From contig VNWV01000031.1 in assembly GCA_009801085.1 (NCBI GenBank), positions 1 to 64,000 on the forward strand: 64,000 nucleotides of DNA. Reading direction: 5' to 3'. Shown here piece after piece: positions 56,610 to 64,000 of the stretch (its first letter is position 1; each line of letters begins with the position of its first letter). Source of the stretch: Lasiodiplodia sp. COLG20 (taxonomy: Eukaryota; Ascomycota; Dothideomycetes; Botryosphaeriales; Botryosphaeriaceae). The notes under the pieces are model-generated. The model was not told where the DNA came from, did no database searches, and saw only the letters and a program-made list of their open reading frames with translations. The translations under genes were made by a program, and so were the position numbers.

Positions 56610-58275
56610 ATGAGGTTCAACTTGCACTCTCTGCAGCTTTTCACTCTGTTGACCTCAATTTCGGGAAGCAAAGCACAAGAAATTGCTGGTGCAGTTGTTG
56701 TAAATCCAAGTGGCAATTGGTAAGGGTGACTCTGCTCTTACTAACTGTACTCACATCGCACAGGGAAGGAAATGATGGGCCATGGTCATCATTTCGAGTA
56801 GACCTGGGTACTCCCCCACAATCAGTGCATCTGTTTCCTGCGTTCGCCCCCGGATACATCCTCCCTATACATCCAGAGGGCTGCCCTGATTACTGGTATC
56901 CTTCTTCGAACATATCAGACTGTGTTGAGAGCAGGGGTGGAGTTTTCAATGGCAACAACAGCGCCACCTGGCTCCAACAGGGCGTCTACCGAACCCAAAT
57001 AGGCGCATCGCTTGGCTACGCCATGGTCAATGGTATGTATGGGTTCGATACTGTATCATTGGGGATTGTGTCACTCGATCAGTTAGTTAGCACTATAGCA
57101 AATGTCGGTTTCTGGGTTGGCTTGTTCGGATTATCATTCGATCCTCAAAAAAACTATTTGACCTCGGACCCTGGGGTTTCCTTTCTAGAAACACTGAGAC
57201 TCAACGGATTTCTCACTAGCCGCACGTGGAGCTACACAGCGGGGGCGTATCACAGTGAGTCCGTCAATCCCCTCAAAGATAGACCGTAAAAGCTTACACC
57301 GACTGCTTAGGGAAGTCTCATGGAAGTCTCATCCTTAGCGGATATGACCGTTCCCGGTTCGATAGCAGCTCTACTCTGAATGCTCCGCTAAAAAACGACT
57401 CCGAAAACCAGCTAGCATTGCAAGTAAAACTCATCACATCTTCCAAGTCTGGTCAGCTTTCATCAGCTGCTTTTAATGCGAGCATTCGGTCCGATTTCGC
57501 GTACATGTGGCTGCCTCGACACGTTTGTGACGCATTCTCTTCAGCCTTTGGACTTCACTGGAATAGTACAAACGAGATATATACTATTAGCGATGCATCT
57601 CATGATAAAAATCGCGCACCAGACGTTTCGATAATGTTTCAGCTCTGCAATCCAGACAATTCAGCCTTCTGCACCGAAATCAACTTTCCATACAGTGCAT
57701 TCGCACTCAATGCAAAGTTCCCGCTCATTGAAGGAAATGGATCACAACGGTACTTCCCAATCAAGCCTGGGAATGAAACTACGGGTTACGTTCTGGGTCG
57801 TGCTTTTCTTCAGGAGGCCCATATCTTTATGGATTACGACAAGGGCTGGTTCAATATTTCGCAAGCTCTGTTTGACGACGCTCAAACGTCACAAATCGTA
57901 GCCGTATCACACCCTTTAGGAAACTTGACGAATCACACATCGGAAAATTCGAAGTTGAGTGGAGGTTCAATCGCTGGCATTACGATAGGAAGCTTCGCAG
58001 CTTTGGTGCTGACCTTGGGTGTGTGGATATTCTTCTCTTGGCGGAGGAAACGGTGGCCATTCAAGCCTCCAGCTGTCAACCCTCCACCAGAACAATTCGC
58101 CAAAGCCGAGCTGGACGGCAGTGGCAGACCCTGGGTAGAGCTGAGCGAGGTCGAACGACTGGAGATGCAAGCACATGAGCCGCCGAAAGAGCTGCCGGAC
58201 GGAAGTCAAACCGCAGAACTACCAGGGATCACGCCTATCTACGAACTCCCTGCCAGCAATTCCGAGCCGCGCTAA
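56610..58275 (+). CDS. pepsin-like (A1) membrane protein lacking catalytic Asp
   Basis: Three exons (56610-56719, 56764-57254, 57311-58275), 521 residues; introns 44 and 56 nt. Signal peptide MRFNLHSLQLFTLLTSISGS. The fold of pepsin-type proteases is recognisable: FRVDLGTPPQSV (48-58), YGFDTVSLG, WSYTAGAYH, SLILSGYDRSRF, YMWLPRHVCDAF. At the first active site, where DTGS should follow LGTPPQ, the sequence is FPAFAP; at the second it is SIRSDFAYMWLP without an Asp-Thr/Ser-Gly. It is therefore a predicted non-peptidase homologue. Several N-glycosylation sites. A membrane span at about 420-443 with a FSWRRKRW stop-transfer and a Pro/Glu-rich cytosolic tail suggests a sensor or adhesion role (inference). 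ATG at 56571 is an alternative start. Confidence 0.82.
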
Positions 58276-59705
58276 ATTCGGACAACTCCAGGCATTGGTG
58301 GAGTATCTCAGCAGTACTGGCGCTGATCTACGTCTATCTGATGGATGACGCCACGGCGGAAACTGCATCATCTCCGCCCTCGTATCTTCAGAATGTCTCG
58401 GAAGTGTGCCGGAAAGGGAGCGGAATTCTGGGCGAAAAATAGCGGTCAGCGACAACCAGGTTAACCAGTTCGGAGGACGACCGGTCCCGAATGTGTAATT
58501 CCGACGCTGTGTGGAAAAGGGGTGGGATCCAAGGGCCGAGGATTCGAAGGGCCGATGTCTTAGATTTAATAGCCGGGGGAACGTAGGGAAAGGTGAAAAG
58601 GCAGTCGTTGTCGGGAGCGGAGCCCAGTTGTTTGATGTACGTTCGGGGTGTGCTGATCGGTGGATGGCGGCGTCTGATTGGACGGGTGTCAAGATGAGTC
58701 TAGAACATCAGATGGGTTTCAAGCTAGTTCGGGCTCCAGCTCCGGTTTCTTCCTCTCACGATTTCGTGGATCCCTGGACTTGTTTGTGCTCCGCCCGGCA
58801 GAACAATTGCGGGCCGTTCAGGATGCTGAGCAATTTCATTTCTTGTTTGGAAAGTTCCGTGGTTGCCGTCCGGGAATACCGATGCTGCGCCTCCCACCTC
58901 GTGGGTTGAGCTTTGACCTGGCGATCAAACGAACCCATGGGCTTGGAATGTGACACATGAGCATTAGCCCTATTGACCATCGCGTGGTCGTTGCTATGTA
59001 TAAAGCGTGGCTGGTTAAATGACGGGGCTGCACACGAATGCAATCGTGCGCCTTTCAATCGGGCTTTTCGCAAGTAGTGTGACATCTCCCAGTGCATGCG
59101 TTTCGCGGCTCTTCGCCCCAGTGAAACACCTTCAATTCGTAGATCGATGCATCGTAAGCCGGCGATGCAGTGTGCGTGCAGAGATTCTGCAGTTTCCTCT
59201 ATCTTCGAAAGCGTCGGTTGGCTTCTGTCATGAACACGTTGAGAGTGAGTTGTGGTGACCCGCTGGCGGCGCTAAAGCGGGCTAGCTGCAAAGGGCCGCG
59301 AAAATGGTCGGGCTGTTCCAAGAAAAGATCAGGCCTGCGAAACGATTGGAAAACAACACACCTGCTCGCAGCCCTCGAACCAATCACGGCGCGCACAGAC
59401 ATGACATAATCAACACTAGGCGCTTAGCTCGCAGAGGTCCAGTCGTCTTGCATTTGCGAAACGGCGAGGAAACAGTTTCGCCAGTTGATGGTCCTCAGGC
59501 TGCTAAGCGCCAATACATTACACTGCATGTACATCGTCGGTCGTGCCAAGCGGTACGTGGTGATAAAGATGCCACCGACCTTCCTGCTTCCGTTGAGTCT
59601 TCAGAATCTCAGGCTGGTCCTTTTCTTTCCACACACAACCAATTAATCCTTTTCCTTGGTTTTGATTGCGAGAATTACCCGCAAAGATACCCTAGAAGCG
59701 CAGCG
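58276..59705. other. intergenic region (1.4 kb)
   Basis: 3' flank of the protease-like gene and promoter of the paralogous multi-span gene. The frame is open upstream from about 59304 but contains no family sequence before 59706. No other gene recognised. Confidence 0.5.
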
Positions 59706-61688
59706 ATGCACAGCCCACTGGAACGCATCGATGAACACCAATCAGAATCCGCATGGGAGAATTACCCCTCTCACAGAAGATCATCTCCAGTCCTGGGAAG
59801 ATCATCCCCAGACTCCCTGAGCAGCGACTCCACAGGATGGACCAACGCGTCCACTCTCAGAACCCAGCCACCCTCGCTCTTTGATGAGCGAAAGATCCAG
59901 CCCCAGATCACCGGTTTCCAAAGCATCAGTGACGATGCCAGCACAATTGCAGCCCTTCCACAATCGCCATGGGGTGTCCATTGGAAGTCCCCAACATTGA
60001 TGGTGTCGCTGTTCACGCTTGGTGTAAGCTTCTGCGTCGCGCACCATCTCTTCTACGGGTATCTTGACGGTACTGCTGTCGGATCTTCTGAATCACAACA
60101 ATGGGCCATCCGTGCTGGAATGGCCCTCGCACTTCTTGCAAAGGCGTTTCTGGCAGCATCCGTTGGTGTGGCGCTCACCCAAAGGCTCTGGATGACGTTG
60201 AGAGCCAAGCCATTCTCTGTACAAGGCCTTGACAATGCCTTTTCCTTGCCGACGGATCCTACTTCGCTCTTCTCCGGAGAGATTATGGGACATGCCAAGC
60301 TCTTGTGGTTGATGGCTGCTGCTATATGGTAAGTGAAAGGATTCTCAGTCATTGACGGCCGCATCCGCTGACTTCAATGCAGGTGCATTCCGATCATTGC
60401 TACCGTCACCCCTGCGACATTGACAGTCAACCTCGGATTGTCAGTCAATATCACAAGCGCAAGGGTTCCATCTCTAAGCTATGAAAATGGCGCTAGCTGG
60501 GGACAGCACGATGACGAGCAACGCTTGATCGGCGCCGCCATTCCGCTGCATAGGATACTTGCCGCAACTGCTACCACCGGCGAAGTCCTCCGCATGCAAG
60601 CTCCTTTCTCAAATTCCTCTTACACAACGAGCTTCTTTGGCCCTTCCCTCCAGTGCTACAACCTGAGCGCTGTCTATGTGGACCCGAGCGACGTGGCAGT
60701 TGTAGCACAACACAAGGAAGCCTTCGAGTCCGTCATCAAGGCCAACATGCAACGGTCCAATGCAGCATGGGACGCCGACCACGTCTACCTTGGCGCTACC
60801 TCGAACGCATCCAATCTGTCCTCTACCATCTTCATCAACGTCCAAGGAGCTCAAGAGCACAACATCACCTGCAACCTCTGGCAGACAGCCTACACCGTCC
60901 ACCACTCCTTCCCCGCCGACGGCACGCACACTTCGACTATCACTTCCCTCAACCGCACTTCTGCAGTGCAGATCGCAGGCGGTAACAACGCTTCCGCCTA
61001 TACCCCCGAACAGATCGCCTTCTACAGCTGGACCACGGCGCTCACCTCCCTCCTCGCCACGCGCATCGGCAACCCCTCCTCCAACTCTTCCTCCTCCAAC
61101 AACCCCGTCTCCGCGCCCCTCCTCAACACCAACCTCGCTTCCTGCCCCGAGCTCCTCCCCACCCTCAACCAAACCTCGTCCTCCCCCAGCGCCGCCGACG
61201 CCGCCGTCTCCACCCGCCCCTGCCGCGCCGACACCCTCCTCCACGCCCTCGAAGACCTCTCCCACAACTACACCCTCTCCCTCCTCTCCTCCGCCCCCAC
61301 CTCCGGCTCCACCACCACCGAACTCACCACCATCCACCCCCTCAACATCTACACCTACACCCCCCTCCCCCTCCTCGCCGCGTACGGCACGGCCACCTGC
61401 ATCGCACTGCTCTGCCTCCTCGCCGGCGCGCGCGCGTACGCCGCGAACGGGTTCAGCGGCAGCCGGTCGTTTTCTGCCATCCTGCTGACGACCAGGAACA
61501 CGGATTTGGACCGCCTGGTCGAGGGGCACTGTTTGCCGGCAAGGCCGGTGGAGAAGGGGTTGAGGGGGACGCGGTTGAGGTTCGGGACGCTGGCGGCGAA
61601 GGAGAAGAGTGTGGCGGGGCAGGAGCATGCGGCGTTTGGGTTTGTGGGGACGGTGAGGACGGTTAGGAGGGGGGATGTTTGTGCGTGA
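59706..61688 (+). CDS. multi-span membrane protein with large glycosylated loop (copy B)
   Basis: Two exons (59706-60328, 60383-61688), 642 residues; intron 54 nt. Paralogue of the gene at 42378: both have HH[FL]-Y-YLDG (here HHLFYGYLDG), QQWAIR, a Leu/Ala-rich second span, RAKPFSVQGLDNAFS (copy A: ISVQGIDAAFS), and an intron at the same codon before CIP (AAIW-CIPII). Spans: SLFTLGVSFCVAHHLF; ALALLAKAFLAASVGVAL; LLWLMAAAIWCIPII; a long N-glycosylated loop; then LLAAYGTATCIALLCLLAGA. The C-terminal tail ends FGFVGTVRTVRRGDVCA, like FGVEGTVGTIRKGSLPRC in copy A. Function unknown. Start at 59706 is the first ATG before family sequence. Confidence 0.82.
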
Positions 61689-62384
61689 GTGGGGTAGGGT
61701 GGGGGAGGGGGGGAAGAGGGGGAGGGGGCCCATGGCTGCGGGACGGCTGTGGTGGGTGGTGGGTGGTACTTGCCCTGGTGGCGGTATCGGGGACTAAGAT
61801 CAAGGGAAAAATAATAATAAATATTTTTTATTGCAGAGGCTGGTTACTTAATAAGTGGCGCCTAGTACTTCATCCAGAGTTTCCCTTAGGCACTTCGCAC
61901 ACCGCCTCATGCGGCGCTCTTTGTCTTCCCTCCATCTCCAAGCTCGTACAGCGGTGCTGTTACATCCTTTTCTTGCAATTTGATTTCTCAGGAGTGGCTT
62001 AGAGTCTTGAAATAGCACAAGAAGATCACGGCATTGGATTTCACTGTGGTTGATGGGGATTAGGAGCTATTGAACCCTCTAGCAGATCAAGTATGGTAGC
62101 CCTTAATTGATGTACAGAGTATTAGCCACCGTGCGAGGAAATGATTCCAAAGACGAAAATGGTTGCCGGAAAGCTTACACCGGAGTGTAAAATATTCAAT
62201 AGATGGGTGTTACAAGATCAGCAGCTTCTGGAAGAAGCGATCCACTTCAGCCTCTTTTACGCCAATCGTCTTTGTTTGAGACTCGCCGCGCACTATCTAC
62301 AACCACATTCGGCTTTAAGTAATCAATAGTATTGGAAAAGCTCGATAGTGACACTGCTAAGGAAAGCGCCCATCCTAATATCGA
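61689..62384. other. intergenic region
   Basis: Convergent 3' flanks of the multi-span gene and HET gene 6. Starts very G-rich, then becomes AT-rich. A short open frame at 62141-62329 has no support. Confidence 0.5.
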
Positions 62385-64000
62385 CTAAATGATAATAATC
62401 TTAGTCTCTTTCCAATCACATCGTTCCCACGATTCCAAGATTCGGAAACTTCCAACTCTAAGAAACGAACTTGGATCACCATCAACAGGAGACAGAATTA
62501 ACCCGAGCGATTGTTCGGGCCCCCCCTCTGATAATGAAAAAAGCTTCAAACGAGCCTCTGCGTCGCATTCATTACGATCCTGAGTGCATGGGTCCCAGTC
62601 CAAGTAGTATTCAATTTCGCCATAACCACTGCAATGGGCTTTCCAACAATGGCTATCGCCGTCAAACCTCCTCCACAACGACGTCTTGGTGGCCATAGAT
62701 GGTCTTACAGGGATTTCCTGAAGTTTACCCAAGAGGGTAATTGATGAGCCGGATGCGACAGCAACCGTGGGATCCGATCGAGCGGGAATTATATTATGGG
62801 TGACCACCCGAAATACCGGGTTGCCAGCATCGACAAAGCATTTCACGGGTTGACTGAGAGCGGCCCAGCTCCAAGATGGTGCGATATATTGCTGAGGGTC
62901 CTTATGGTATCGCAACAGCTGCCCGAACGAAATAGTTGGATTTTCACGGACCCAAGATAGCTCGAGAACCACTTCGACGTCCTCAGCGAGCCAGATCCCG
63001 GCGATATACGTTGCTGACTTCCCTGCGTCTTCAAGCTCCCGAGCAACTGCTTTAACATATCCAGAGATGGCGGCCAGTCTATCGCTTTTCTTTGAAAGTT
63101 CTCTATGAGAGTATAGCTCCATTATCCATGGCCATCGATCCGGTCCAGCTAGAGAGACTTCGGATTCTTCGAAGATGCCGTAGCCGCCGTACTGCGTTCC
63201 GAATTCGTGTAACTTGCGTTTGTGGCATCTGAAATGAAGCATCTTCTCGCCGAATATCAGCAACCTCTGCGGCAGCTCTTGTTCCTGCCACACCCAACCT
63301 CGCGTATTCCATGTCGAGTTTCCCAAGTCCTCCTGCAATGGAGCCTCGTAGTAACAGCGCTCTAGCGGAAGTATCGAAATGGTTCCAGCGATATCACGTT
63401 GGATCGACGACCGAAACTCGATATCGACCGATATGTCCTGCTTTGGAGGAAAGAGTGTCTCATGACAGGAAGAGGTAGTTGCTGCTCCTATAGTCATCCA
63501 GGAATGTGAAAATGTATCTGCCATTGCTGCTGCCTCTTTATCCCAGTCTTCTCGGGAATCCTGGATAATGCAGAGTGCATCGATCCAAAGGTAACGGATT
63601 CCAAGCCTCCGAGTTACCAGAACGGCGTCGAGGAAGACTCTAGGCATCGAATCCATGGGAATTCGTGCTTTGTAGCCTTCGATTGTGTCCTTTGTGGTTT
63701 TCAAAGGTGGTTCAGCAGCTCCCCACATGTAGCTCAAGCATATATACTTAAGCGGACGGTCTGCATGATTTAGTTGGGCCACTGATCGGGTTTCGACCAA
63801 AGCAATTGACTGATCATTACTTTCTTGAGCTCCGACATCAATAAGGCGAGTGGGCAGATACTCCTCTTTCGTAGAATTGCAACAGCTGGGATCCATCTTG
63901 CATTCTTCAAGCCAGCTTCGAATCTGGTCAACGTTCTTCTCTGAAAATGAACTTTCCACATTCACAGGCCTCCCTGTGATGTGAAGCCATCTTTGACAAG
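62385..64000 (-). CDS. HET-domain protein (HET gene 6), 5' end outside window
   Basis: The frame runs from the stop at 62385 to about 63943, where a TTTTCAG acceptor-like site suggests the exon begins, so the first exon lies beyond the window edge. Visible part, about 519 residues: NVDQIRSWLEECKMDPSCC, LPTRLIDVG, YICLSYMWGA, PLKTTKDTIEGY, LGIRYLWIDALCIIQDS, TRGWVWQEQELPQRLLIF, APSWSWAALS; C-terminus WKETKIIII is complete. Same subfamily as HET gene 1 (shared TRLIDV and PLKTTK words). Intact where visible. Confidence 0.85.
   Translation of the reverse strand, partial: CQRWLHITGRPVNVESSFSEKNVDQIRSWLEECKMDPSCCNSTKEEYLPTRLIDVGAQESNDQSIALVETRSVAQLNHADRPLKYICLSYMWGAAEPPLKTTKDTIEGYKARIPMDSMPRVFLDAVLVTRRLGIRYLWIDALCIIQDSREDWDKEAAAMADTFSHSWMTIGAATTSSCHETLFPPKQDISVDIEFRSSIQRDIAGTISILPLERCYYEAPLQEDLGNSTWNTRGWVWQEQELPQRLLIFGEKMLHFRCHKRKLHEFGTQYGGYGIFEESEVSLAGPDRWPWIMELYSHRELSKKSDRLAAISGYVKAVARELEDAGKSATYIAGIWLAEDVEVVLELSWVRENPTISFGQLLRYHKDPQQYIAPSWSWAALSQPVKCFVDAGNPVFRVVTHNIIPARSDPTVAVASGSSITLLGKLQEIPVRPSMATKTSLWRRFDGDSHCWKAHCSGYGEIEYYLDWDPCTQDRNECDAEARLKLFSLSEGGPEQSLGLILSPVDGDPSSFLRVGSFRILESWERCDWKETKIIII

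Overview
The window is nuclear DNA of a filamentous ascomycete (Pezizomycotina). The grounds are genes split by very short introns (44-103 nt, GT...AG, often with a CTGAC or CTAAC branch point), HET-domain and NACHT/STAND genes of the fungal self/non-self type, and fungal genes such as SEC72. I cannot name the genus. No rRNA, tRNA, CRISPR array or complete transposon was recognised.

Layout. 1-8.3 kb: the 3' end of a G-rich gene, then three HET-domain genes on the minus strand; the third has an unusual tandem-repeat N-terminus. 8.9-12.4 kb: two minus-strand genes for secreted repetitive proteins. The first has five EP[SD]YG repeats; the second has nine Lys-Arg sites and looks like a Kex2-processed peptide precursor. 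13.5-27.4 kb: a mostly conserved block with a methyltransferase-GFA fusion, a coiled-coil protein, a 4.9 kb stretch without a convincing gene (carrying a degenerate tandem repeat), a T5orf172 (GIY-YIG-like) protein, a Sec72 homologue and a MARVEL-type membrane protein. 28.7-48.3 kb: a second accessory block with a HET gene, an orphan fragment, two adjacent intact STAND/NLR genes (Goodbye-like/P-loop/TPR/zinc-like and NACHT_N/NACHT/single ankyrin), a multi-span glycoprotein-like gene, a small conserved protein and another HET gene. 49.4-61.7 kb: a hypothetical protein, a PEP-mutase/isocitrate-lyase-family enzyme, a single-span membrane protein, an aspartic-protease-like membrane protein without catalytic aspartates, and a paralogue of the multi-span gene. 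62.4 kb to the end: a sixth HET gene cut by the window edge.

How it fits together. Six HET genes and two NLRs in 64 kb make this a dense candidate self/non-self recognition region, interrupted by core genes. For both NLRs I derived exon-intron structures that keep frame across every junction, so both look functional. The most novel-looking item is the peptide precursor at 11.6-12.4 kb: each predicted peptide starts with a run of X-Ala/X-Pro dipeptides, the substrate pattern of Ste13-type dipeptidyl aminopeptidases, and several then end in a short Gly/Asn-rich core. A second genome-level pattern is a within-exon swing from C-rich to G-rich coding sequence in several core genes, which the HET and NLR genes do not show.
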